Source: Aquanectria penicillioides (Eukaryota > Ascomycota > Sordariomycetes > Hypocreales > Nectriaceae). From it: a stretch of DNA of 64,000 bases. The stretch covers positions 8,000,210 through 8,064,209 of the forward strand of contig PYIU01000001.1 of the NCBI GenBank assembly GCA_003415625.1, given 5' to 3'. A program made the translations under genes and the position numbers. Under the pieces are notes generated by a model. The model searched no databases and was not told where the DNA came from. It saw only the letters and a program-made list of their open reading frames with translations. Numbering within the stretch: position 1 is the first letter of the stretch; every line of letters starts with the position of its first letter. Below are positions 44,915 to 55,607 of the stretch, in pieces.

Positions 44915-46813
44915 TGCGAGGGTTGTTAGATAGATGTGGTGACGATTTGATGCTTTCAGTCTGCCTTGGCATTCAAACGCGGCGACGTCACGCTATTTAT
45001 GAATCAAGGAGATGCGCATTGGCGGCCTTCCTTGAGAGGCTGGTACTGCCCTCGAAAAATAGAAGAAACGAAGCTCAGCCCGCTGGCGGAACGTTTCAGG
45101 CTTCCACTGCATCTTCTCCTTGCAGGCACCTATCATCCACCAGCCCGGCTGACTGACTGTTGTGGCTCTGCCAATCATCTTGGGCAGATGTCGCTCAGTC
45201 TGCATAGATGAGAATCCAGACCCTTTGCGGCTGAACTTTTCGAGTTGCCGAGCTAGAGTGCACTCTTGTGTGCCTCGTGTTCCTAGTAGAAGGTTCTGAC
45301 ATGAGGAGGGCGAGAAAAGCCCGCTGAATCTCGCAGGGGTTGAGCGAGATGATGCTCATCAGACTAGACCGTCGTTGATGCCATCTCGATTTTGATATCA
45401 TTGTTCAGCTCCATCTCGAAGGGCTCTCGGATCTTACGGTGTACCGCTGCGCTAGCCACCTCGACCTTATCATCCCCCTCTTGCTTCCGTGGCCCTACAT
45501 ATTCGTGTAAACAAATCACACTTCTGGAGAAGAATCTTTCCAACTGGCTGCCAGCCTCGCGGTCTAGCCCCTCTTTGCATAACTAGTGGCAGCTGGACGA
45601 GCGCCATCTTGTCTCACTCCCCCACCCTCTGGACAAAAAGCACGGAAGATGGGAAACCAAAGCTGACGACGACTGATGCGAAAGCGACGTGTGAGAATGT
45701 TCCCGACTCGAACGCGCCAGTTAATGACATTAGACGGTCCGATCAGCACATTAGGTTTCTTAGGTTGAGGTCGGAGCCAGCCATGACATTTAGTGCAGTG
45801 CTGATGGGCGGGATGAGCTGAGGTTGCGCCAGCCCACGCGCGATCCTATGATTCGCATCTTTCACCCCAGATTTCGATTTAATCTAGGCCTATCGATCTC
45901 TATCGATCGATCTCCGTCACAACGAGTAGCTGACTTGGTATCTGCACACTCGCCCTCCTATATCTTTAATACTAACTTCACCTTGGAAGCACACAGCTCG
46001 CTCCTTCATTCTAATCCGTAGGCTTTAGCAAGCCTCTTCTCCATTTATTCTATTTTCTTTTTTCATTTTCATTTTCATTTTCTTTTCTTTCCTTTCTTTT
46101 TCTTAATCTCCTATTCTTTCCTTTTTCCTTGGCTGTGCTGCACATTCGCTAAATCTGAGACCTTAGACCTAAGTTGAGGATTATGACACATGAATAGGCG
46201 AGCCGCGGAACCTGGGGAGAATCGCTAGAAAGCGTGCTTCGCAAAAACCACAGACTTGGCGCGAAAAGTTTCTGTTCTGGTCCGCACCAAGGTTCATAAA
46301 AACAATACCAAAGGTTTTATGACCATTTTCATGGTTGGCGCCACGCCGCATTCCAATCGGATCATTTTAGGATAAACAGCATTGGTCCTATGCCGACACT
46401 AAGTATAGACGCATTCAATCCTTGGTACATTTTTTACAGCAGCGGGTATAGAGACAGGCACGAGCGGAGCACATTGTGCGTATGACTCCCAATCTCGGGC
46501 GTCAAGTATTCTGTTCATGATCTCAACTTCCGTTCCAATTTGGAGGAAATATTTCCACAGAGAGTTCTCGAACCCAAGTTCAAGCAGGAAGGCTCGTCAC
46601 GATTCCATCGAACTCTATTATCTACGTCCATCCTTCAACAGTGACATTAACAACATGTTCATGACGCTCGTGTATTTGTCACTACCATTGCCAATACTTC
46701 GTTAACCGTTATAATACATATATACTAGAGCCCTGAAAGAATTCAAGACTCTTCGATAGCGCCGAGTTCCACGCTCAGCTCATTATATACAAGACCGTCG
46801 CCCCGCCCAGCAT
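44915..46813. other. Intergenic, low-complexity pyrimidine tract
   Basis: No supported gene. A T/C-rich low-complexity tract with repeated CATTTT lies at about 46040-46130, and a short ATCGAT-rich stretch at 45895-45910. Confidence 0.5.
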
Positions 46814-47540
46814 TTACATTCTATAGTGGCAAAAGTAGCGCTCCAAGTTGCTATAATAGTTCACAACATTGTTCATATTGTCCCTCACGGTCCAGCAGTT
46901 CCTCGTCGTCGGTCCACAAATACTCGTCTGGCATGTAATCTCAGCTTCACAAAGCTGTTGGCAGTCGGAAACACAAGCAGCGCTTTGATGGAGAGTGTAA
47001 ACAATGTTGTCACACGTTATTCTATTTCCTCCACGGTCGCCTTGGTAGTATTGACGGGAGCTGCCAATCTCACAGTTCGCAGTCGCAGCGGGTGTTCCTG
47101 TTGGGCCTATCACGGTCGGCGTATTGGTTGTACGAGTCGTGGTAGACGTGGACGAGGAAGTCGAAGAGGTAGACGAGGAAGTTGTAGATTGTGAATAGAG
47201 GTGGACGTGGATGAACTTATTAAACTCGTTGAGCTCGTCGTGAAACCTGTGATGGTGACAGTGGAACTTGTGGTGGTGCTCGTCACGCCTATTGAGCGGT
47301 TGTAGAGCTCGTAGTAGTGGTCGTTGAGTTTTTAAAAATGGTAGTCGAGCTTTTAAGGGTGTTTGTCGAGATTGCGACCGGAGTCTCAGAGACAATCTGT
47401 TGAATTTATCGACGGCAAGGACAGCGGGGATCCTGTAGACGAAGACCCGGCAACGAAGGTCGCCATTGTTGGGTCTAGCGACGCTGGGATCGTTGCGATA
47501 GGCGCGCTTACCAATGATATCTCAACGCATTGATGAGTAG
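46814..47540 (-). pseudogene. Decayed Ser/Thr-rich secreted Cys-rich protein gene
   Basis: The minus strand ends with a readable Cys-rich domain (CEIGSSRQYYQGDRGGNRIT, HQSAACVSDCQQLCEAEI, CGPTTRNCWTVRDN) with about nine cysteines, preceded by a Ser/Thr-rich stretch (STTSSSTSSTSSSTSTTTR). Going upstream, Ser/Thr-rich coding continues but in two other frames (GVTSTTTSSTVTITGFTTSS, then STNTLKSSTTIFKNSTTTTT), with changes near 47180-47200 and 47290-47300 and stops between. No intron joins these frames. I read this as a frameshifted relic of a secreted or wall protein; assembly error in a repetitive tract is the alternative. Family not recognised. Confidence 0.5.
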
Positions 47541-48223
47541 TTGAAGTCGATTATGCTGTGGATCTTCTGTAGGGTACGGCGATGACCAAAAGAACACACT
47601 CGATCTGAAAGACACCATATCTATCCCGCCTCATCGAGTTGCCTGCATCAATACTTCAAAAACACAATGTGCATCGAAGGTCAACAGACCGAGAAAGCAA
47701 GGGAAAATGAGCATATGGGATGGCTGAACTGTTGGTTGGAAATGAAAGGTTTTACACGGAGACATGACTTGTGTTCCTCTGGTGTTGCTTAGAAACGGAA
47801 TGCGATACGCTCAGGGGTTATTGATTGAGCAACAAAGGTCCTATAGAGTAACGCGTGTATACTGGGGATTGTGAAATGTCTCAGTACAGCTTGTGGGAAG
47901 CGCGTGAGTAAATACCAAAGCAAGGGTCAAAATTAATTTCGAATCACCAACCTATCTTGAAACCTGCCAGCACAGCAGCGTTCTGACGCTTTGTAATTTG
48001 CATCAGCAATGAATGGTTGTCCAAGCAACTATTATTCATGTTCCTCATCTACCACGGCTCGCGAACTCCCTGGCCATGCTCAGTGCCAAGTTGCGACGTC
48101 GTTCGTGAGGATACATCGCAAACATGCGTCATAATTCCATCATCTAGCCTCTACACCATCACATTCAGAGTAGAACTCGACCGCCTGGAACCCTGCTGGG
48201 ATGCCCCAGATATCAAGCCGCCG
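47541..48223. other. Intergenic, nothing recognised
   Basis: 680 bp; no supported feature. Confidence 0.45.
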
Positions 48224-48613
48224 CTAACGACCAAACGAGAGCTCCGTTCTTTCATTCGTGGGAGAAATTGTGGGCGCCCCGGCGGCCAAACTCAATGGGA
48301 TGATCGCCGTTGGCAGGAGGCCGCTAAACCCAAATCCGTGAAATTCATCGATTGGATGCTCAGAAAGACAGGGCCACGTCCCAAAGCTCCCATCTTCAAT
48401 AAGTGTTTGATAGTAACTCAATGCAATAAATTGTTGCCGAGGCCCAGGAAAGTAATCCACCAACGCACAGTCGCAATAGTAGAAGTTGAGTCCATGGTGA
48501 CCGAGGGTTGAAACCATGCTCTGGAAATCATCTTCCCTACCAACTCGGAACAGCACGTGTCGACCTGTCGCTCGTTCAAGGATGCCTCTCTTCAACAACG
48601 CTGTAGTAGGCAT
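48224..48613 (-). CDS. Hypothetical small protein (weak)
   Basis: A 129-codon minus-strand frame from the ATG at 48613 (MPTTALLKRGILERATG) with an amino-acid composition more protein-like than its surroundings (YYCDCALVDYFPGPRQQFIA). I do not recognise a domain and cannot confirm splice sites to neighbouring frames. It may be a fragment of a larger gene or a chance frame. Confidence 0.25.
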   Translation of the reverse strand: MPTTALLKRGILERATGRHVLFRVGREDDFQSMVSTLGHHGLNFYYCDCALVDYFPGPRQQFIALSYYQTLIEDGSFGTWPCLSEHPIDEFHGFGFSGLLPTAIIPLSLAAGAPTISPTNERTELSFGR

Positions 48614-49425
48614 CGTGAGCAATCTCAAAATCCCCGATACAGCCCTTTTAAATCACCCAAAGCGATGTTCAAGCTTCATTGACTCATCCTCTCTGCCCCA
48701 TGGCCGCATGCTGGAGGATTGTGCTTTTCTCTAGGGTAAGTGTCGCACCTAGCGAGCGCATCTCCATCGTAGCAAAACTGGACTCGCGATTTTGGTGTGG
48801 TAAAAACGAGCCGAGGCATCAACTCATGTGCCTGGTCGATGCTCTTCAAACCACTTTCAAATTATGCCATTGAAATATCAATTTTCCCCTTTGCAGTCGA
48901 TATTCTAGCGCTTGAGGAGACTTCCTACCCGACGCAGCCACAACCTGATGCATGGGTGAGCTGGCGCAAGTCTCATAATCCGAGCCTGACACACTTTGGT
49001 CGGAGATGTGTGGGGTCTGATGCCATCTCTTGTCAGACCGTTTCTGGCAACATTCGCGAAATCCGTCTCCAACTGCAGTCTCCCAGAGAAGAATTTCGTA
49101 AAACGCCATCTTTCTAGACTCTTTCTGATGCGCCTAAACAGCCACCTCCTTGATTCATCCTTCGTGCAATATTCTCTGGCCAAGTTGAAGGAGCCTGGCC
49201 AAGAAAACCTCACCGCAGCCGAAGACCGTCTCGTAAGGACAGCCTCATATGGAACTAGTTCCGAATTACAACACGGCATAAATATCAGTCAGAGCCCTCA
49301 ACATCAACTCTTTCATTATCAGCACTATCAAATCCAATCACCTTTGATTATTCTTTTCTGCATTGCACACGATTATCTATTTTGGAAACATTTCGACACC
49401 CCAGTCCCTACCATCGCATATCAAC
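48614..49425. other. Intergenic, cutinase promoter side
   Basis: Several overlapping open frames on both strands, none with a recognisable domain; treated as non-coding. Confidence 0.4.
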
Positions 49426-50231
49426 ATGAAGTACATCTTTATTCTTGCTTTAGCTTCAACTGTCCTTGCTACTCCGATGGGAACCAAAGAGAGCAAGCGA
49501 CAGTCCACTGGCAGCACGGCCAACGAGTTCAAGACGGATGGCTGCAATGACATTATCTTTCTGTTTGCCCGTGGCTCAACCGAGATCGGTAACATGGTAC
49601 GATAGCACCCCTGAAACCTGATGGCTCTTGCTTCCATGCCTCGTGTTTCTCCCACAAGCCACTGACCATGTCCAGGGCACTGTCGTTGGTCCCAAAGTTG
49701 CCGACAACTTGAAACAAGAATTCCCCAATCAGGTTGCCGTTCAAGGTGTTGACTATGCCGCCTTGCTGTCGACAAACTTTCTACCCGGAGGTGCTGATCC
49801 AGCCGGCGTCACCGAAATGAAGACGCTTCTCGATGATAGTATGAGCCAGTGTCCCGACTCGACCATTGTCGTTGGTGGATACTCGTAAGCAATGCCCTGA
49901 ATGCAACATTTGGGATGGACTTTATGTGATGCTGACTTGATGATACAGTCAAGGTGCTGCTGTTGCTCACCGTGCGATCGAGGATCTGCCCCAAGCCCAG
50001 ATGAACCGCATCGCCGGTGTTGTCACCTTTGGCGACACGCAATTCCGTGCCGACGACGGTCAAATTCCCAACTTCCCCACGGACAAGACTAAGATTATCT
50101 GTGCTGCGAACCCCCGCGACACAGTTTGTGATGGTGTTTTGACGGCCGCTGTGCTGCCGCCTCATCTGTCATATGGGCGCAATGCTGGGGAGGCCGCTGA
50201 TTTCCTTTCCCAAAAGATTCGTGCTGCTTAG
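49426..50231 (+). CDS. Cutinase (CE5)
   Basis: Exons 49426-49596, 49676-49884 and 49949-50231 give 220 aa, the usual cutinase size. Signal peptide MKYIFILALASTVLA leads to a short propeptide ending in KR (KESKRQ). Motifs: DIIFLFARGSTEIGNM, TVVGPKVADNL and the nucleophile elbow GYSQGAAV (Ser, split by intron 2). The catalytic Asp is in NPRDTVCDG and the His in PPHLSYGRNA. Four cysteines (DGC, SQC, IIC, TVC) fit the two conserved disulphides. It would be a secreted alpha/beta-hydrolase acting on cutin or polyesters. Start ATG chosen because it opens the signal peptide. Confidence 0.93.
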
Positions 50232-51505
50232 TGCACTTTGGATTTTTAACCTGCCACTTTGGCGCATTTGATAGTTTGACAGCTTGATCTACCTAGTCTG
50301 GAACGGGGTTTAGGCAAAGCAGGAAGGGCGTTGAGGTTGTGGTCGGAGATCTAAAGGAGGGTCATCGAGTTTATGTAGCAGGGTAGCCGACACGCGATTA
50401 GTTTTTAAACTGAGCATTACAGCTAGATTGCTAACTAAAGCCATTTATTTGATGTGACACTCGAGATCAGACCCAAGTTACCGTGAAGTATCCTCTGCTC
50501 TGTTTCTCTCTTGATCATCCGTTCTAGTTCTAGCCCCTCAGGTAATATATCCCTGTATTGATAGGGCGGTTGGATTCAGAGACATTCAAGGAGTACAGTG
50601 GGTCTTGGCATTACACCGATTCCCGACCAAGGGGGGCTCGAAAATAAAAGAAGCTTATTATTTAAGGGATATATGAGATGTTAGTACTTGGGCTGCTATT
50701 CTCAAATGTGCATAGTGCTACTATACTGCTTAGCTCGGAAAGCCTCTGCTGGGAGGAGAAAAGCGCTGCAACTAGAAAACTTAATACCCTTATGACACTT
50801 CTTCACTTGTATTATGAAGCTTTCAGCACGACTTCAGAAGAACTCGCAAACCAGTTGGATATTGAAACTAGCCAAAGTAGCTGGAGGTTTATAGAGAATC
50901 GTGCGAAATTATGTATACGAGGTCTGTACATAGTCTAGAGCACTGTCGGTTCAATGGAAATGCAAAGGAAGCTCTCTGTATCTATTAGGCTGCGGGACTG
51001 CATGAGTTATGCCCATGCGTGCTGTGGAAGGACATTATGAGATTCTTGTTGGGAATCTTAGTTATCAAAGCCAATTCAAATTGACCTATTTAAAGATGTA
51101 AGCTATATATTTGAGGTTTCAGGATACACGTAAACATTCACTCTTGACACTTATATCCCGAAATAATGCCTTGTTGTCCCTTTGGACTCCGTGACCAAGC
51201 CTCCACCAAGAAGGATCAAAACAAGGCAAAGCAAGAAGCAGTAACGAGACTGTCATGGGAAATCGAAATGGCCATGAAAAATTCCAGATGCAAAAAATAC
51301 TTTAGGGGAGGATGTTTCAAGTTGCATGGCCCATAGCTTCCGATGGTGAATTTATTTTATCTGTCTATCAAACCTTGGGCGAGAATGAGGGTTCTTGCGA
51401 TTTTTAATGTTAAGAATGTAGGGCATAGATATAATTAAAGACTAGGTGTTAACTGCCCAAGCAGCAAATCGCCAACCTTTTACCTGCACTAGTTGTTAAA
51501 CTTCG
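50232..51505. other. Intergenic, nothing recognised
   Basis: 1.27 kb, AT-rich. A 86-codon frame at 50678-50938 has no domain and no support. Confidence 0.5.
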
Positions 51506-53732
51506 TTAGGCTGCTCCAAAACTTGTGAACATGCCCCAATCTTGATCAAGGTCCATCAAGAATGAATTAGACCACATTGCATCATTTGAAACATTGAATC
51601 CAACATCAACGTTCATTAAGCCTGTAAAGCCTCCCATGGGGTTGATTATTGAAGGCCCTGAATACTCGAATGGCTGGGGTTCCATCTCGAGGTTTGGAGC
51701 AGGCGGTTGATTTGTCGCCAATGATGGATCTTGACCAATCTGGCCGTGAGATTGAACATGGTTGCTGGCGGAATGTACTGGAGCATGGGTGGTTCGACGA
51801 CGCACCATAACTCCAAAGTAGGGAATCAAAACTTTATCCGGTTCTTCATTTAGCAGGCCCTGCGACGAGTCTTGACTGTGCGATCGCATAAGCATCTCTA
51901 GAGTGCTGCAACATTGTGATGATATTCTGCATCCATCATTGTTAACGATGCGAAAGACGTCCCTAACTGCGATGAGAAGGGCCATGTCGTCGCTGGAGCC
52001 CGATGGAGTGGGCACGTAGCTTAATTCATCCAACCCAAGGGTAAGAATAACAGCAGCCATGAAAGCGAGAAAAGCAGTTGTCTTGCATTCAAAAAGATAA
52101 GAGCCTTGGATTGTGGACCGAAGCAGTAAGAATCGCTTGAGAAGCTGCCGGGAGGCTTCTATACACGCAAGCTTGCTAATGACTGATCCAGCCTTGGCTG
52201 ACTTGGCCATGAACGGGAGATGCAGGTAGGTTCGTATGTGGAAAAAGTACAGCTGCAGCAAGACCTTCTCTCGCAGTTCGTCGTTGGCTGTAAGCTGGGA
52301 TACATCACTTGGAACATCCCACCATCCGTCGGGAAGTGCGGCAGCGACTGCGTCGAGTTGCTCGTCTAAAGTCAATGTTTGAGCGAGGGATGGCTGGGCA
52401 GAGTGGAGATTCCGCTCAATAATCTTTCCTGCTATGATGACGCTCTGAAGGACAAGCTGTGATTGTTTGTCCTTGCTTTCCAAGATCTTTGGGTCGAAGA
52501 AGTTGTCATCAAATCCATGAGGTACGCCGAGAAGTAAGCTGGTGAAGCGATCTCCGTGATAAACCACCCACCAGATGTTATTGGCTAGTGTTTGGTCAGC
52601 ATCGCTGCGGTAGAGTCCCTAGTCACTATGTTAGCGGCTGTAACACACGCAAAAATGAGACCAACCATGAGCTGTGCGATTGACAGGCCCCTCCTCCATA
52701 TGAGCCATGAACGGCGTGGATGGCCAACTTCAGTGAGAGACTTGGCCACCAAGACGAGGCAGTGCATGCCTTCAACAGTAGCAACATATTCAAAATCGGA
52801 TATGATGAGGTTCTCAACGAGGGAATATAGGTGGTGGTATTTATTTAAAGATCGAGCATAGGCTGCGGCTAGAGTGCCAAGTAACGCAGGGTTGTTGCTC
52901 GTGTATGTACGAGCAGCGAAGGTGGATAAATCCTCGGGAGGCTCTCTTGAGTTGAGGTGAGTTTTGAAGCGGAAGCTTCCCCACCAGGATCCATGATTTG
53001 ATAAAGTCGACATGAGAGAGTCGTAACTTGGCAATGCGGAACGAAGCATCCTGCACACGTCGATGGCCTTGCTGTGCGATGCCTGCGAGATGCTAGACGC
53101 CAAGATATTTTCGACGCCACGGGGCGATTTTGTTTTCGACCCATCGCCGAGACTCGGCAATGAGGTCGAGCGTGGCTGATTTGCTCCAGTTCCAGGCCCC
53201 GTACCGGAGGACCAGAGCTGAACAGTTAATGTGTGGGTTGATACCAGAAACATGACGGATGCAATCTCACCTCGCTGTCAGCAATGAAGGAGACCAAGGG
53301 AACCGTGTAGTTTTCTTCGCGCGCAAGGATATCCTCGTCCGTCGCATCTTCCAATCGTTCCGGGCTAGATTCTATCAGCTGTTGATCATATAGCGATGGG
53401 AGAACGCTCCGCACGTGAGGTCAATAAAGGACTCGGCCGGCCCCGCGGAGCTTCGTCCGGAGGCGGCTCCACTCGGCTGAGGCCGAAACGGCTCCTTGCG
53501 CTGATCAACGCATCGGCTGCCCCGCGCAGAGCAGGGTGAGCACACGGAGGCATTTGGGGTGAAAGTGCAGCGGATCTTGCGCCGGCGGCCTGTAAATCCG
53601 TTAGAAATGCCACTGTGTAGCTTTTGAGCTGCTCTTGGGCGTACACTCAGTGCAGCTGTGAGTTCCTTTCCTCATCTGCTTCCGATCTCTGGCCGAGCTA
53701 GGGGCCTGTGGGCTTACGGTTGATTCGTCCAT
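51506..53732 (-). CDS. Zn2Cys6 fungal transcription factor
   Basis: Five minus-strand exons (53645-53732, 53415-53589, 53271-53364, 52666-53217, 51506-52618) give 673 aa. The DNA-binding domain is near residues 27-55: HSCTECRRRKIRC, then VCSPCSARGSRC, a complete C-x2-C-x6-C...C-x2-C-x6-C GAL4-type cluster, with intron 1 splitting the second Cys codon. The middle region is a fungal-specific activator domain (RSWLIWRRGLSIAQLM, GLYRSDADQTLANNIWWVVY, SLLLGVPHGFDDNFF), and an acidic tail ends DLDQDWGMFTSFGAA. Intron 2 (53365-53414; GTGCGG...CTGAT...TCTAG) is needed to keep the frame. It is divergent, 504 bp away, from an SDR gene that it may control; the target is not known. Confidence 0.88.
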
Positions 53733-54236
53733 GGCCGAGGCTTTATTTGAAATAAGACGCAGCGCAAGTCCGTCAGGCTGTGATTACGTCCGTAAGTTGA
53801 GAGAGGAATCATCACGGCCTCGGCGTTGTTCGTCCGCGTCACGTGACCTTCATCCGTGTAATCCTTGTTCGTCCGATGCTTGGTCCGTCTCTCTTGGTGC
53901 GTTGGCGCTTTGGCGCATCCATCTGCATCCGTCCGCGGCTGATGGGCAACGTTGTCCGTGGATCGACCACGATTCTCCAATCAACACCACGAATTGCTGC
54001 CACTCTCCATCGGATGCATAATGGAGGGTCGATTGATACTCTCAAGCCTCTGGCAAAATGCCATCTATAAGTAATGGGATATCTTCCTGCTTGACGAGTG
54101 ATTCTACCATCCCAAGACAACAATTCAATCTACACATCCACTCAACACTACCCAACACAATTCAAGACTTCTCAAGTCTACCCAAGACCATCCAAACCCA
54201 TATCGTCATCTTACAACTTCAACTTAATCTTTCAAC
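53733..54236. promoter_or_regulatory. Divergent promoter, Zn2Cys6 factor / SDR
   Basis: 504 bp between head-to-head starts. It contains several CGG and CCG triplets (for example around 53815-53945) that could serve Zn2Cys6 binding, but no clear paired site that I can assign. A CA/CT-rich leader (54110-54230) precedes the SDR ATG. Confidence 0.45.
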
Positions 54237-55241
54237 ATGACTGCTACCTGGCTCATCACTGGAACTACCTCCGGCATCGGAGAGGCCCTTGTCCACCAAG
54301 TTCTTGCCCGTGGCGACAAGGTCATTGCCTCTGGTCGCAAGGTTGAAGAGCGACTCGGCTCACGAGTCGCAAAGTCCGACAAGCTTGCGTTCTTGGAAAT
54401 GGATATTACTGCATCTCCCTCCGAGATTGAGTCCCAGATCAAGAAGGCTTGGGGAATCTTTGGATCCATTGACGTATTGGTCAACAACGCTGGCTGCGCT
54501 GGAATTCGAAGCGCTGAGGAGGCAGAGTAAGTTTAAACCCACGAGTTCTCCACTCTTTGTCACAAATTGACAAGAATAAATAAATGCTAACTAGTCTTGA
54601 ACAGTGATGCCTTCGTGGATAAGCTCTTCCAAGTTAATGTCTTTGGGCCGATGCGTGTGACTCGCGCAATCCTGCCCTTGCTCCGGGCCCAGGGCCACGG
54701 TTGCATCGCCTTCACTTCATCGAGTTCGGCTTGGGCTCCTCTCCCCTTCATGTCGCACTATGGCTCCTCCAAGGCCGCATTGAGTGCCTACATCGAAGGA
54801 CTTCACAAGGAAACCCTTCCATTGGGCATCCGATGCGTTGCCATTGAATGTGGTGGAGCCCCCACGCAACTTGGCCAGCCGCGTGAGGAGGGCAAGGACA
54901 CATTCATCATGCCAGCCATTGAAGGCTATTTGCCGCTCTTCGGAGAGCTGATGCAACTCTTTGCCAAAGCGCCCCTGGATGTCTCTCCCGGTGACGTGGA
55001 GAAGATCGCAACCAGCATCGTGAACATTATCAACCAAGACGGCCCCGCCAAAGGACGACCTTGGCCGATCCGCGTCCCATTGGGATCCGATGGCTGGGGC
55101 TTTGCTGAAAAGAAGTGCAAGGAGCACTTGCAGGTGCTCGGTGAATGGAAAGACGTTGCATTCAGCACTGATCGCGATGGACCGGAAAGCAAGGCCACCC
55201 AGTTGATGCACCCATTCACCACTGTGCTCCCAAGGAATTAG
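54237..55241 (+). CDS. Classical short-chain dehydrogenase/reductase
   Basis: Exons 54237-54526 and 54605-55241 give 308 aa. Cofactor motif TWLITGTTSGIGEALVHQ (TGxxxGIG), ASGRKVEERL, FLEMDITAS, IDVLVNNAGCAG (NNAG), catalytic Ser in IAFTSSSSAW and YxxxK in HYGSSKAALSAY are all present. The following PG motif is replaced by ECGGAPTQL, which resembles the 17-beta-HSD/retinol dehydrogenase-like fungal SDRs. An intact NAD(P)H oxidoreductase with unknown substrate. The divergent Zn2Cys6 factor makes a small co-regulated pair plausible. Confidence 0.9.
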
Positions 55242-55607
55242 TTGCGGGTGAGAGATAGACTTTCCTATAGATAGTGACTTAGATTTTATTCATACGCAAT
55301 TAAATTGTTTTGATTTTTAATTCTTCTTTCAGACTGCATTGCAGCCAGAGTCAACTGTGGAAATATCAAGTCTAGTAATTAGCACCTGCGTCATAACATT
55401 GCTAAGTCGGAAAATTCAGCCAACCAACAGAAACATTGTCGACTTTGTAGAGGATACCACATAAAGCAATTAGTCAAATTCAAAAAGACAATTTCCCTTA
55501 GCAACGTTGCTTTGTCAGGAGATTTAGGCATGAGTCGAAGCAAACTCGTTCTTGTCCCAGTGGCCGTCCATTATCAAGTCCTTGCTCCTTGCTACCATCT
55601 CTATCCA
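55242..55607. other. Convergent 3' intergenic
   Basis: Short AT-rich region between the SDR and HET gene stops; nothing recognised. Confidence 0.5.

Noticed and set aside
48996..49550. 184-codon plus-strand frame overlapping the cutinase start
   Set aside because: No domain; it overlaps the cutinase promoter and signal peptide in another frame, and an opposing frame covers the same DNA.
50678..50938. 86-codon frame with a hydrophobic N-terminus, possible small secreted protein
   Set aside because: Weak signal-like start, no cysteine pattern or homology recognisable, AT-rich surroundings; not supportable.
53365..53414. Apparent frameshift after the zinc cluster of the Zn2Cys6 factor
   Set aside because: A 50-nt intron (GTGCGG...CTGATAGAATCTAG) restores the phase and the total is a whole number of codons.
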